A DNA stretch of 63,454 nucleotides from Curtobacterium sp. ISL-83 (GTDB taxonomy: Bacteria > Actinomycetota > Actinomycetes > Actinomycetales > Microbacteriaceae): NCBI RefSeq assembly GCF_018613895.1, contig NZ_JAGGPH010000004.1:1-63454 (forward strand), in the 5' to 3' direction. This document shows, one piece after another, positions 51,676 to 61,211 of the stretch. The notes under the pieces are model-generated. The model was not told the DNA's origin. It ran no database searches and was given only the letters and a program-made list of their open reading frames with translations. Position numbers and translations under genes: made by a program. Positions within the stretch are counted from its first letter, which is position 1, and each line of letters opens with the position of its first letter.

Positions 51676-52710
51676 GTGCGATTCGGATACTGGACCCCGC
51701 TCTTCGGCGGCTGGCTGCGCAACGTCGAGAACGAGCACATGCCGGTCACCTTCGACTACGTCAAGCGACTGGCGCAGCGTGCCGAGCGGATCGGGTTCGA
51801 CCTGACGCTCGTGCCGGAGCTCAACCTCAACGACATCAAGGGGACGGCGGCGCCGAGCCTCGAGGCGTGGGCGCTCGCGGCTGCGATCGCGGCGACGACG
51901 GAGCGCCTCGAGATCATGGCGGCGATGCGTCCGGGGTACCACCTGCCCGCGGTGACGGCGAAGCAGGCCGCGACGATCGACGACATCTCCGGCGGTCGCT
52001 TCACGTTCAACGTGGTGAGCGCCTGGTGGGCCGAGGAGGCCAGGCAGTACGGCGGCATCTTCTCGGAGCACGACGACCGCTACAAGCGCACGGCGGAGTT
52101 CGTCGAGATCCTCAAGGGGCTGTGGCGGGAGACACCGTACTCGTTCCACGGCGAGTACTACGACCTCGAGAACACGCACCTCGAGCCGAAGCCGCGCGTC
52201 ACGCCGCGCATCTACGCCGGCGGCGAGAGCGAGGCCGGGAAGGCGAGCATCACGCACTACGCGGATGCGTACGTCACCCATGGCGGGACGGTCGAGGAGC
52301 TCCGGACGAAGATCGCGGAGATGCGCCGTCGCCGCGACGAGGCCGGGCTGCCGCCGTTCGAGGCCTTCGGCATGGCCGCCTACGCCATCGTGCGCGAGAC
52401 CGAGCAGGAGGCGCAGGCCGAGTTGGCGCGCATCACCGACGTGCAGCACGGCACGGCCTACGAGTCCTACCAGGACTTCATCTCGAAGTCGCAGCTCGAG
52501 CACGTGCCGTCGCTCGAGGACTACTCGGTGTCGAACCGCGGCCTGCGCCCCGGGTTCGTCGGGACGCCGGAGCAGGTCGCCGCCCGCATCCGCGAGTTCG
52601 AGGACGCCGGGGTCGACACGCTGCTGCTGCAGTTCTCGCCGCAACTCGAGGAGATGGAACGGTTCGGCGAGCAGGTCATCCCGCTCGTGCGCGCGTCGGT
52701 GTCGGTCTGA
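51676..52710 (+). CDS. FMNH2-dependent monooxygenase, SfnG/SsuD-like
   Basis: The 344-residue protein belongs to the luciferase-like (LLM) flavin family: RFGYWTPLFGGWLRNVE, VPELNLNDIKG, EIMAAMRPGYHLPAVTAKQAATID and NVVSAWWAEEARQYGG. This pattern is very close to dimethylsulfone monooxygenase SfnG and the alkanesulfonate monooxygenase SsuD, which release sulfite from organosulfur compounds. GTG start with AAGGA about nine bases upstream. No flavin reductase is nearby. Organosulfur use is inferred from the family. Confidence 0.87.
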   Translation: MRFGYWTPLFGGWLRNVENEHMPVTFDYVKRLAQRAERIGFDLTLVPELNLNDIKGTAAPSLEAWALAAAIAATTERLEIMAAMRPGYHLPAVTAKQAATIDDISGGRFTFNVVSAWWAEEARQYGGIFSEHDDRYKRTAEFVEILKGLWRETPYSFHGEYYDLENTHLEPKPRVTPRIYAGGESEAGKASITHYADAYVTHGGTVEELRTKIAEMRRRRDEAGLPPFEAFGMAAYAIVRETEQEAQAELARITDVQHGTAYESYQDFISKSQLEHVPSLEDYSVSNRGLRPGFVGTPEQVAARIREFEDAGVDTLLLQFSPQLEEMERFGEQVIPLVRASVSV

Positions 52711-52774
52711 CGTGGAGTGCGTCCTGGTGACCGGCGTCGACCTGACGGTCGCGGCGTCGGGATAGGTTGGGCGC

Positions 52775-53707
52775 ATGACCTCGCTGGCGGCACCCACGCG
52801 CGTGCGGACGCGCGCTCCCGGCAAGATCAACGTCTACCTGTCGGTCGGTGCGCTGCAGCCGGACGGGTACCACGACGTCGCGACGGCGTACCAGGCCGTC
52901 TCCCTGTACGAGGACGTCACGGCGGAGCCCGCCGACGGCTTCTCGGTGCGGTTCACGGGGCCGATCGACGCGAGCGGGGTGCCGGTCGACGAGTCGAACC
53001 TCGCCATCCGGGCAGCACGGCTCGTCGCGGACGCGGCCGGGTACCGAGGTGGCGTCCGGCTCACGATCGACAAGCAGGTGCCGGTCGCCGGGGGCATGGG
53101 TGGCGGGTCGGCCGACGCCGCCGCGACGCTGCTCGCCGTCGACACGCTCTGGGGGACCGCACTCGGTCGTGAAGAACTCCTCCGGCTGGCCGCGCAGCTC
53201 GGTGCCGACGTCCCGTTCGCGTTCGCGGGTGGCACGGCGGTCGGGACGGGCCGCGGCGACGAGCTGAGTCCCGCGCTGGCGAAGGGCGAGTTCCACTGGG
53301 TGCTCGCCCTGAGCGACCACGGCCTGTCCACGCCGGCGGTGTACCGTGCCCTCGACGAGCACCGGGAGCGCTACCGCGCCGACATCGCACCGGCGCCGAC
53401 GACCCCGGTGGTGGAGTCGAACGTGCTGCAGGCGCTCCGGGCCGGTGACCCGGACCTGCTCGCCGACTGCCTGTACAACGACCTGCAAGCGCCCGCGATG
53501 CGACTGCAGCCGGCGCTCGCCACGACGCTCGAGGTCGGTGAGAAGGCCGGGGCCCTCGCGGGGCTGGTGTCCGGCTCCGGGCCCACGGTCGCGTTCCTGG
53601 TCGCGGACCGGGACAGCGCGCTCGAGGTGCAGGTGGAACTCAGCGCGGCCGGACTGGTCGCCCTGCGGGCCACCGGGCCGGTGCACGGCGCGCGCGTCGT
53701 GCACTGA
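52775..53707 (+). CDS. ispE: 4-(cytidine 5'-diphospho)-2-C-methyl-D-erythritol kinase
   Basis: The 310-residue GHMP kinase has [12 protein letters not shown] at about residues 13-24 and the ATP loop [17 protein letters not shown] near 107-123, followed by the C-terminal GSGPTVAFL motif. It phosphorylates the erythritol intermediate in the MEP isoprenoid pathway. TAGGTT six bases before ATG 52775 marks its own leaderless promoter, in line with separation from rsmA by accessory genes. Confidence 0.95.
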   Translation: MTSLAAPTRVRTRAPGKINVYLSVGALQPDGYHDVATAYQAVSLYEDVTAEPADGFSVRFTGPIDASGVPVDESNLAIRAARLVADAAGYRGGVRLTIDKQVPVAGGMGGGSADAAATLLAVDTLWGTALGREELLRLAAQLGADVPFAFAGGTAVGTGRGDELSPALAKGEFHWVLALSDHGLSTPAVYRALDEHRERYRADIAPAPTTPVVESNVLQALRAGDPDLLADCLYNDLQAPAMRLQPALATTLEVGEKAGALAGLVSGSGPTVAFLVADRDSALEVQVELSAAGLVALRATGPVHGARVVH

Positions 53708-53776
53708 CCTCGGGGTCGGTGACGTCGAGTCGGTGCCGTCTGGATCGCTGCCGGGGTGGCTGGTCGTGCCGACCGG

Positions 53777-55507
53777 TCAGCGCCGGACGTACTCGCTGAC
53801 CACGACGTGGCCGGTCGTCCAGCGGCCCGACCGGGTGAAGCCGTGCTCGGCCAGGGTCGCGGCCGTCTGCGGTTCGATGTTCCCCGTCGCCGACGTCCCA
53901 CCGACGAAGAACACCGTGTCGATGTCGGCGAGGCGCGCCGGGATCGTCGACCTGACGTCCCCCGGCTTGTCCCAGAGCACTCCGTGGTCCGTCGCGACCG
54001 TCCGGACGCTCAGATCGGTCATCCCGAGGAACGCGGTGGGGTAGGCGATGCGGATGATGTCCGCCGTGGCGATCTGGTGCTTCCAGACGCTCCCGAACAC
54101 GACGCCCTCGTCCGCCTGCGCCGGGTTCGCCGCGCGCGCCGCCGCGACGATCGAGGCTGCCTCGGCCCACGTGCTGTCCTGCTTGGACTGTGGCGTCTTC
54201 ACGTACGCGGCGGTCGGGACCGACCCCAGGAGCACGACCGCGACCGCGACCGCGAGCAGTGCCCGACGGCTGAGCAGGGTGAGCGCGAGCGCCATCAGGA
54301 GCGCGACGAACGGCATGCTCAGGCTCGCGTACTTCGGCGAGTACAGGTGCTTCCCGAGCGCGGTGGCGAGCAGCAGCGCGCCGGTCGGGACCACCACGAG
54401 GGGCAGGGCGACGCGGACGGCCTGCGCCCGGAAGAGCGCGCGGACCGTCGGCGCAGCCCGGTGCGCCTGCACGAGCGCCGTCACGGTCCCGAGCGCCATG
54501 AGCGTCCACGCGACGGCGGCGTACGTCCGGATCCCGCCGAACCAGGCCGCGTCGAACACCTGCTGGACGACGCGCGGTTCGATGCCGGGGATCCAGCTCA
54601 CCTGCTTCGACTGTGCCGCGACCTCGAGCACGAAGGGCGTGAGCACGACGGCGGCGATGCCGACCGCGACCGCCCAGCGGACCACGGCGCTCCGGGGCAC
54701 GAGGGACGGTCGCGGTGTGCCGCTGCGCGGGGAGGTCCGAGCGCCGGCACGCTGCGCGAGCAGGGTCCAGCCGAGCGTCACCGCGTGCGCGACGACGGCG
54801 AGCGACAGGTACACGTTGAAGGTGACGGACACCAGCGCGAGGAGCCCGTAGGCGATCCACCACGGCAGGCTCCGGCCAGCGCCAGCGCCAGCGCGAGCGC
54901 GAGCGCCAAAGCCAGCGCCAGCGCGGGCCCCGGCGGCGGCGCCAGTGCCGGTGCCGGAGCGTGTCCGGCTCACCGCGGTGAGGCCGACGAGCGTCAGCCC
55001 GACCGCCAGCGTCGTGATGGTGGCGTAGGGCCGGCCCTCGGACCCGGCCCACTGCACGCGCGGGATGGCCAGGAAGACCAGACCGGCGGTGATGCCGAGC
55101 CGCCGCCCGCCGAGTCGGCGGCCGAGGGCGACGACGAGTCCCGCCGCGAGGCCGATGGCCAGGGCGCTCGGGAAGCGCAGGGTGAAGGGCGTGTACCCGA
55201 CGAGCCAGAACCACACGTGCATGAGCGCGTAGTACAAGCCGTGCACGGCGTCGACGTTGTGGAGCTCCGCCCACAACTGCCCCCACGACCGTTGCGCGCT
55301 GGTGACCGTCGCTGCCTCGTCGTACCAGAGCGACGGCACCCAGCCGAACGCAGCGGAGACGAGGACACCGAGGGCGCCGATCGTGAGCTCCGGCGTCCGG
55401 ACGACCGCGAGCCCGACGCTCGAGGACAGCGAGCGCGCCCTGGCGCGCACCGAGGAGCGGCCCGCGCGGGTCGGGACGCCGAAGCTGCCGGTGCCGGGAG
55501 TGCTCAC
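53777..55507 (-). CDS. Membrane glycosyltransferase (GT-C, mannosyltransferase-like)
   Basis: The 576-residue protein has about ten hydrophobic helices and the GT-C entry motif LWYDEAATVTSAQRS near 58-70, with the acidic pair after helix 1, so it should use a lipid-linked sugar and act on the outer face of the membrane. Residues about 185-215 are a GAGAR low-complexity linker encoded by hexamer repeats at 54874-54925. GTG start, TAGCGT seven bases upstream. Convergent with ispE. Confidence 0.87.
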   Translation of the reverse strand: MSTPGTGSFGVPTRAGRSSVRARARSLSSSVGLAVVRTPELTIGALGVLVSAAFGWVPSLWYDEAATVTSAQRSWGQLWAELHNVDAVHGLYYALMHVWFWLVGYTPFTLRFPSALAIGLAAGLVVALGRRLGGRRLGITAGLVFLAIPRVQWAGSEGRPYATITTLAVGLTLVGLTAVSRTRSGTGTGAAAGARAGAGFGARARAGAGAGRSLPWWIAYGLLALVSVTFNVYLSLAVVAHAVTLGWTLLAQRAGARTSPRSGTPRPSLVPRSAVVRWAVAVGIAAVVLTPFVLEVAAQSKQVSWIPGIEPRVVQQVFDAAWFGGIRTYAAVAWTLMALGTVTALVQAHRAAPTVRALFRAQAVRVALPLVVVPTGALLLATALGKHLYSPKYASLSMPFVALLMALALTLLSRRALLAVAVAVVLLGSVPTAAYVKTPQSKQDSTWAEAASIVAAARAANPAQADEGVVFGSVWKHQIATADIIRIAYPTAFLGMTDLSVRTVATDHGVLWDKPGDVRSTIPARLADIDTVFFVGGTSATGNIEPQTAATLAEHGFTRSGRWTTGHVVVSEYVRR

Positions 55508-55627
55508 GCCGTGGACGCTAGCGGGACCGGCTGGGCGCGTGCCGCGGTCGACTGACGGATCCGCTGAGAGTCCCGTCGGACGAGGGACGGACCGGAGGAA
55601 GCCGGGGGCAGGCTATCGTCGAGGACC

Positions 55628-56038
55628 ATGACGAAGCTCCGGATCCGCGACGCTGCGCGGTACCTCGGCGTGAGTGACGACACGGTCCGCCGGCTCATCG
55701 AGCACGGGACGTTCTCGCGCATCTCGGACGACTCCGGCCGCTCGGTCGTCGACGGTCGGGAACTCGCCGTGCACGCGAAGGCCAGGGGAGAGCAGCTCGG
55801 GGATCCGTCCGGCGTCCGGAGCTCGGCGCGGAACCGGTTCGTCGGGATCGTCACCGACCTGGTCGTCGACGGCGTGATGGCCCAGGTCGAGCTGCAGTGC
55901 GGCCCGCACCGCGTGGTGTCGCTCATGAGCGCAGAAGCCGTCCGGGACCTCGGCCTCGAACTCGGGTCGGTCGCCGTGGCGTCGGTGAAGGCGACGATGG
56001 TCACCGTGGAGACCCCGGCCCCGTCGGAGGAACGATGA
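55628..56038 (+). CDS. HTH-TOBE molybdate-responsive protein
   Basis: The 136-residue protein joins an excisionase/MerR-like helix-turn-helix (RIRDAARYLGVSDDTVRRLIEHG, residues 5-27) to a TOBE/Mop domain (about 68-130; RNRFVGIVTDLVVDGVMAQVEL), the molybdate-binding module of ModE. It likely senses molybdate and controls the downstream genes. Its stop overlaps the MoeB-like gene in ATGA. TATCGT lies eight bases before the ATG. First gene of a five-gene run ending with modC. Confidence 0.87.
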   Translation: MTKLRIRDAARYLGVSDDTVRRLIEHGTFSRISDDSGRSVVDGRELAVHAKARGEQLGDPSGVRSSARNRFVGIVTDLVVDGVMAQVELQCGPHRVVSLMSAEAVRDLGLELGSVAVASVKATMVTVETPAPSEER

Positions 56039-57090
56039 ACACCACAGACCGCCGCCCCCTGCTGTCCCGCACTGCGGCGCTGCCCGACGCCGGGGACCGC
56101 GCCGTCCGGGCGCTCGCCGGCGCCCGGGTGCTCGTCGTGGGTGCCGGTGGCCTCGGCGCACCGGTCCTGACCTACCTGGCGGGCAGCGGACTGGGCCGGA
56201 TCACGATCGTCGACCACGACACGGTCGACGCGTCGAACCTCGCCAGGCAGACCCTGTTCGCTGCGGCGGACGTCGGGCGCCCGAAGGCCACCGTCGCCGC
56301 CGAGCGGGTGCGGGGCGTCGACCCGGCGCTCGAGGTCGTCGCCCTCGACGAGTCCTTCCGTGCCGAGATGGTCGCCGGACACGACGTGGTGGTGGACGCG
56401 GCCGACAGCGTGGCGGTGACCCGTGCCGTCTCGGACGCCTGCGCCGCGGAGCGCGTGCCGTTCGTGTGGGGGACGGTGCTCGGGTACGACGGACAGGTCT
56501 CCGTCTTCCACGACGCCGCGCCGACGCCGGTGGACTTCCACGACCTGCACCCCGACGTGTTCCCGGACGAGGGGTCCTGCGCGCTCGACGGCGTCCTGCC
56601 CGCACTCTGCGGCGCTGTCGGGTCGGTGATGGCGGCGCAGGTGACCGCACTCGTGGCCGGACTCGGGGAGCCGCTGCTCGGCCGGGTCCTGACGGTCGAC
56701 GCCCGGCGCTGGCGGTGGACCGAGAGTCCGGTCCGCCGGGGTCCGGCCTCGCACCGGCCCGCACCGGGAGCGGCAGCGGACGAGGTGCGCTGGATCGCGC
56801 CCGCTGCGCTCGCCGAGCGACTCGCGGCCGGCCCGGTGACCCTGGTCGACGTCCGCACCGACGCCGAACGCGCGGACGGGGTCATCGCGGGGTCGCTGGT
56901 CCCCGCCGACCTGCCCGCGGACGCCGCCGGTGACGTCGTCGTGGTCTGCGCCCGCGGGCCCCGTGCCGTCGCCTGGGCGCGGACGGCCGGCCCCCGAGCC
57001 CTCGTGCTCGACGGCGGCATCACCGCCTGGCTCGGCGAGGGGCGACCGGTCGTGGACGAATCCGCGGATGCGGGTACGATCGTGATGTGA
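56035..57090 (+). CDS. moeB: MoeB/ThiF-like activating enzyme with rhodanese domain
   Basis: The 351-residue protein has an E1-like domain (residues about 1-235; VVGAGGLGAPVLTYLAGSG for ATP, NLARQ for the Arg finger, VVDAADS) and a C-terminal rhodanese domain (about 255-345) with CARGPRAVAW as the Cys loop. It would adenylate the MoaD C-terminus. The two CxxC zinc knuckles of classical MoeB are missing: the place of the first reads VDFHDLHPD. Overlaps the HTH-TOBE gene by four bases and modA by one. Confidence 0.87.
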   Translation: MNTTDRRPLLSRTAALPDAGDRAVRALAGARVLVVGAGGLGAPVLTYLAGSGLGRITIVDHDTVDASNLARQTLFAAADVGRPKATVAAERVRGVDPALEVVALDESFRAEMVAGHDVVVDAADSVAVTRAVSDACAAERVPFVWGTVLGYDGQVSVFHDAAPTPVDFHDLHPDVFPDEGSCALDGVLPALCGAVGSVMAAQVTALVAGLGEPLLGRVLTVDARRWRWTESPVRRGPASHRPAPGAAADEVRWIAPAALAERLAAGPVTLVDVRTDAERADGVIAGSLVPADLPADAAGDVVVVCARGPRAVAWARTAGPRALVLDGGITAWLGEGRPVVDESADAGTIVM

Positions 57091-57920
57091 TGACGCGATT
57101 GCGGTTCCCCGTGGCGATTCTGGCCGGGCTCGCCGCGGCTGCCCTCCTCGCCGGCTGTGCGGCGACGGGACCGGACACCGCCGGCGCGCGTGCGACCGGC
57201 TCGGGTTCCGACGGAGCCAGCGCGACCGGCACGACCACGGCTCCCGCCGGGTCCATCACCGTGTTCGCCGCCGCGTCGCTCCAGCGCACGTTCACCGAAC
57301 TCGGCAAGCGCTACGAGCAGACGCACCCCGGCACGACCATCACGTTCTCGTTCGCGGGGTCGAGCGACCTCGCGACCCAGATCCGGAACGGTGCCCCGGC
57401 CGACGTCTTCGCCGCTGCCGACGAGACCACCATGCAGGGTCTCGTGGGGTCCGACGTGGCCGCGGGGGCACCGCGGGATTTTGCATCGAACGTTCTCGAG
57501 ATCGCGGTCGCCCCGGGCAACCCGGAGCACATCGCGACCCTCGCGGACCTGACCCGTCCGGGCCTCCAGGTCGTGACGTGCGCCGCGCCGGTGCCGTGCG
57601 GCGCGGCGACCGGGCGGGTCGAACGGATCGCCGGCGTCGACCTCCGCCCGGTCAGCGAGGAGCAGTCCGTCACCGACGTGCTCGGCAAGGTGTCGTCCGG
57701 TCAGGCGGACGCGGGACTCGTCTACGCGACGGACGTCCGGGGAGCCGGCGGGAAGGTCGACGGTGTCACGTTCCCGGCGGCGTCCCGCGCGGTGAACACC
57801 TACCCGGTCACCGTCCTCCGTCGTGCGGCGAACCCCGCGCTCGCGTCGGCGTTCACGGCCTACGTCCGGTCCGACGTCGGCCAGCGGGTCCTCGCCGCCG
57901 CCGGGTTCGGGAAGCCCTGA
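57090..57920 (+). CDS. modA: Molybdate ABC transporter, substrate-binding lipoprotein
   Basis: The 276-residue protein has a lipoprotein signal (ILAGLAAAALLAGC, lipobox Cys at about residue 23) and a Thr/Gly/Ala-rich spacer, then the ModA fold: ITVFAAASLQRTFTELG, FSFAGSSDLATQI and APADVFAAAD, which carry Ser/Asp residues that hold the oxyanion. ATG 57090 shares its A with the previous stop (TGATG); a GTG at 57087 is also possible. First gene of modABC. Confidence 0.93.
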   Translation: MTRLRFPVAILAGLAAAALLAGCAATGPDTAGARATGSGSDGASATGTTTAPAGSITVFAAASLQRTFTELGKRYEQTHPGTTITFSFAGSSDLATQIRNGAPADVFAAADETTMQGLVGSDVAAGAPRDFASNVLEIAVAPGNPEHIATLADLTRPGLQVVTCAAPVPCGAATGRVERIAGVDLRPVSEEQSVTDVLGKVSSGQADAGLVYATDVRGAGGKVDGVTFPAASRAVNTYPVTVLRRAANPALASAFTAYVRSDVGQRVLAAAGFGKP

Positions 57921-57922
57921 GC

Positions 57923-58825
57923 GTGCCGCCGACCGCCGCCGAGCCCGTCGGTGCGCGGAGCCCAGGTGCCGGGGAGCAACCGGCGCCGACGGACCGCGCC
58001 CGGACAGCGCGTGCGCGGACACGGAGCGCCCGGACCCGGAGCGCCCGGACCGCGGTGCCGTGGTGGCTGCCCGTGCCCGCGGTCCTCGGCGGGTTGTTCG
58101 TCGTGGTCCCGGTGCTCGCCATGGTCGGCCGCGTCGACTGGTCGTCGTTCGTGGCGCTCGTCACCTCGTCGTCGTCGCTCACGGCCCTCGGGCTGAGTCT
58201 CGGCACCGCGTCCCTCGCCACCGGGGTGTCGTTCGTCCTCGGGTATCCGCTCGCCGTCCTCTTCGCCCGGTCCTCGTCGCGGTGGACCGGGGTCGCACGG
58301 GCCCTCGTGCTGCTGCCCCTGGTGCTGCCGCCCGTCGTCGGTGGTCTCGCGCTCCTCGCCGCGTTCGGTCGGCTCGGGGTGGTGGGTGCCTTCCTCGACG
58401 ACCACGGGCTGCACATCGCGTTCACCACGACGGCCGTCGTGATCGCGCAGGCGTTCGTCGCGATGCCGTTCCTGGTGTCGTCGATCGAGGGCGCCCTCCG
58501 CGTCGGCGGCGATCGGTTCGAGCGGGTCGCCGCGACGCTCGGAGCGGGCCCGACCCGGACGTTCCTGACCGTCACGACGCCCCGGGCGCTGCCGGGCATC
58601 CTGTCCGGTCTCGTACTCTGCTTCGCCCGTGCCCTCGGCGAGTTCGGCGCGACGCTCACCTTCGCCGGGAGCCTGCAGGGCGTGACGCGCACGCTGCCGC
58701 TCGAGATCTACCTGCAGCGGGAGATCGATCCGGACACCGCGGTGGCGCTCGCACTCGTGCTCGTGGTGGTCGCCGTGGTCGTCATCGGGGTGTCCTCGCT
58801 GCGGACCAGGACGGTGGTGTCGTGA
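57923..58825 (+). CDS. modB: Molybdate ABC transporter, permease
   Basis: The 300-residue membrane protein has a basic, Pro/Arg/Thr-rich N-terminal extension (about 1-45), then about six helices and the EAA loop (RALGEFGATLTFAG near 240), which docks on ModC. GTG start two bases after the modA stop. The stop overlaps modC in GTGA. The long charged N-terminus is unusual for the family but its function is unclear. Confidence 0.93.
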   Translation: MPPTAAEPVGARSPGAGEQPAPTDRARTARARTRSARTRSARTAVPWWLPVPAVLGGLFVVVPVLAMVGRVDWSSFVALVTSSSSLTALGLSLGTASLATGVSFVLGYPLAVLFARSSSRWTGVARALVLLPLVLPPVVGGLALLAAFGRLGVVGAFLDDHGLHIAFTTTAVVIAQAFVAMPFLVSSIEGALRVGGDRFERVAATLGAGPTRTFLTVTTPRALPGILSGLVLCFARALGEFGATLTFAGSLQGVTRTLPLEIYLQREIDPDTAVALALVLVVVAVVVIGVSSLRTRTVVS

Positions 58826-59874
58826 CCGCCGGGGTCCGCGCCCGGATCGTCGTCGACGCCCGCGCCGTCGCGGTCGACCTCGAGGTCGCTCCGAGCGAGT
58901 GCGTCGCCGTCATCGGACCGAACGGCGCCGGCAAGTCCACCGTCGTGGAGGTCCTCGCCGGACTGCTCACCCCGGACGACGGCGAGGTCGTGTTCGGCGA
59001 CCGCGTGGTCGTCGGCCGCGGGCGCCCGGTGCCCGCGCACCGTCGTCGCGTCGGCCTGGTCGCGCAGACCCCCGACCTCTTCCCCCACCTGTCCGTGGTC
59101 GCGAACGTCGCGTACGGTCCACGCGCGGGTGGCGCCAGCCGCCGGGAGGCACGGCTCCGGTCGGTCCGAGCGCTCACCGACGTCGGGGTGGTCGCCTTGG
59201 CAGACCGCACGCCGGCGGAGCTCTCGGGTGGACAGGCGCAGCGCGTCGCGATCGCCCGGGCGCTCGCCACCGACCCGGCCGTCCTGCTGCTCGACGAACC
59301 GACCTCGGCGCTGGACCTCGGCGCTCGGCAGGACGTCCGGGCTGCGATCCGCCGCGCGGCCGTCGGGCGTCCGACGATCCTCGTGACGCACGACCCGGTC
59401 GAGGTGATGACCCTCGCGGACCGCGTGGTGGTCCTCGAGGGCGGTCGGGTGGTCGAGGTGGGCAGGCCGGCCGCGGTCCTCGGGCGTCCGTCGAGCGCGT
59501 TCGCCACGGTCTTCTCCGGACTGGCGGTCGTCCGCGGGACCGCCACCGCTGCCGGGATCGCACCCGACGGCGGTGGCGAGCTGCCGTCGGCGGCGCACGC
59601 CGTGCCTCCCGGCCGGGCCGTGTCGGCCGCGTACCACCCGACGGCCGCGCGCCTGAGCCGCGACGACGACCGGACCACGACCCGCGACGGTGTCGGGGTC
59701 CTGCGCCACGTCGAGGCCCTCGAACCGCGGGACGGGCTCGTCCGCGTCCGGGCCGGGGACCTGACCGCCGACCTCACCCTGGCGCGGGCCGCCGCGCTCG
59801 CACTCGAGCCGGGGGAACCGGTCCGGATCGCGGTCCCGGCCGAGGACCTCGTCGTCTACGACCCGTCGGCGTGA
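58822..59874 (+). CDS. modC: Molybdate ABC transporter, ATPase
   Basis: The 350-residue ATPase has Walker A GPNGAGKST (about 33-41), signature LSGGQAQRV (about 133-141), Walker B VLLLDEP and His-switch THDP, followed by a TOBE-type C-terminal part (about 270-350) expected to bind molybdate. GTG start in the modB stop. Ends 15 bases before the convergent moaD stop, with no room for a separate terminator. Confidence 0.93.
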   Translation: MTAGVRARIVVDARAVAVDLEVAPSECVAVIGPNGAGKSTVVEVLAGLLTPDDGEVVFGDRVVVGRGRPVPAHRRRVGLVAQTPDLFPHLSVVANVAYGPRAGGASRREARLRSVRALTDVGVVALADRTPAELSGGQAQRVAIARALATDPAVLLLDEPTSALDLGARQDVRAAIRRAAVGRPTILVTHDPVEVMTLADRVVVLEGGRVVEVGRPAAVLGRPSSAFATVFSGLAVVRGTATAAGIAPDGGGELPSAAHAVPPGRAVSAAYHPTAARLSRDDDRTTTRDGVGVLRHVEALEPRDGLVRVRAGDLTADLTLARAAALALEPGEPVRIAVPAEDLVVYDPSA

Positions 59875-59889
59875 CGGGCTTCGCCTCGG

Positions 59890-60129
59890 TCAGCCGCCGG
59901 CGAACGGGGGCATCACGTCGACCAGCTCCACGCCGTCCAGCGGGGTGGAGCGATCACGCGTGCTGACCCCGTCCACCAGGTACGAGCACCGTTCCTGCAG
60001 GGTCGACCAGCGGGCGGCGTCCGACGCCGGCACCGCACGGAGCGCATCGTCGAGCACGGTGGCGGTCACGTCGAGCTCGTCGATGCCGACGGCCGCGCGA
60101 GCCGCGGCGAAGAAGCGGATCGTCGTCAC
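59890..60129 (-). CDS. moaD: MoaD small subunit of molybdopterin synthase
   Basis: The 79-residue ubiquitin-like protein begins TTIRFFAAARAAVGIDE and ends in the required double glycine (PPFAGG), which is activated as a thiocarboxylate by the MoeB-type enzyme. The GTG start at 60129 lies two bases after the moaA stop (60132), so the pair is co-translated. It is convergent with modC. No moaE lies in the window. Confidence 0.9.
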   Translation of the reverse strand: MTTIRFFAAARAAVGIDELDVTATVLDDALRAVPASDAARWSTLQERCSYLVDGVSTRDRSTPLDGVELVDVMPPFAGG

Positions 60130-60131
60130 GG

Positions 60132-61211
60132 TCAGCCGCCGATCGCGCTCATGCCGCGGGCGGGGTGCACGATGCCGTCGGTGTCGTCGCCGTGGTCGCG
60201 CGGCTTCGCCCACATCGCGCCCTGCCACAGCGTCACGAGCTCGTCGTCCGAGGCACCGGCGCGCAGGGGACCGAGCAGGTCGACCTCGTCGTCCGAGAAC
60301 AGGCAGCTGCGGACGTGTCCCTCGGCGGTCAGCCGGGTGCGCGTGCAGTCCGCGCAGAACGACTCGGTGATGCTCGCGATGATGCCGACCGTGCCGAGCG
60401 GCGTGCCGTCGAGTGCGTGCACGCGGTAGCGCTCCGCGGGGGCGTTGTCCCGCGGGGCCTCGTCCGGTGTCAGGCGGAACCGCTCGCCGAGCAGCGTGCG
60501 GATCTCGTGCGCGGTGATCATCGTCGCGCCGTCCCACGCGTGCCCGGGGTCGAGCGGCATCTGCTCGATGAACCGCAGCTCGTACCCACGCTCGAGGCAC
60601 CAGGCGAGCAGGTCGACCGCGAGGTGGTCGTTCACGCCGCGCAGCAGCACGGCGTTGATCTTCATGCCGAGTCCCGCCTGGTCGGCAGCCCGCACGCCGT
60701 CGAGCACGCGGTCGAGGAACGGTCGTCGGGTCATCGTGGCGAACGCCTCGGGGTCGACCGTGTCGAGTGAGACGTTCACGCGCTGCAGCCCGGCCCGGGC
60801 GAGGTCGGCGGCGCGGCCCGCGAGGCCGATCGCGTTCGTGGTCAGCGACAGCTCGACGGGGTGCGCGGCGGAGCGCTCGATCACGTCGACCAGGTCGCGG
60901 CGCAGGAGTGGCTCGCCGCCGGTGAACCGCACCTTGCGCACGCCGAGCCGACGCGAGGCCAGGCCGACCAGCCGGTCGATCTCGGCCGCCGTCATCAGGG
61001 CGTCGGTCGGGGCGAACGGCAGGCCCTCGGCCGGCATGCAGTAGGTGCACCGGAGGTTGCAGCGCTCGGTCAGCGAGACGCGGAGGTCGATGCCGCGGCG
61101 CCCGAAGCGGTCGACCAGACCGGGGTCGTCGGTCGGCCGCGGGGGCAGCGACGGGGCCTCGTCACGCACCCGGCGCAGGAGTCCCGTCGCGGGGAGCGCC
61201 CGAGCCGTCAT
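60132..61211 (-). CDS. moaA: GTP 3',8-cyclase MoaA
   Basis: The 359-residue radical-SAM enzyme has the N-terminal cluster Cys51-x3-Cys55-x2-Cys58 ([13 protein letters not shown]), GGEPLLR, and a C-terminal cluster (FCADCTRTR ... SCLFS) that binds GTP; the usual C-terminal GG is present (AIGG). It makes the first intermediate of the cofactor. TACGAT seven bases before the ATG marks a leaderless promoter within the GT87 gene end; the two genes overlap in ATGA. Confidence 0.95.
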   Translation of the reverse strand: MTARALPATGLLRRVRDEAPSLPPRPTDDPGLVDRFGRRGIDLRVSLTERCNLRCTYCMPAEGLPFAPTDALMTAAEIDRLVGLASRRLGVRKVRFTGGEPLLRRDLVDVIERSAAHPVELSLTTNAIGLAGRAADLARAGLQRVNVSLDTVDPEAFATMTRRPFLDRVLDGVRAADQAGLGMKINAVLLRGVNDHLAVDLLAWCLERGYELRFIEQMPLDPGHAWDGATMITAHEIRTLLGERFRLTPDEAPRDNAPAERYRVHALDGTPLGTVGIIASITESFCADCTRTRLTAEGHVRSCLFSDDEVDLLGPLRAGASDDELVTLWQGAMWAKPRDHGDDTDGIVHPARGMSAIGG

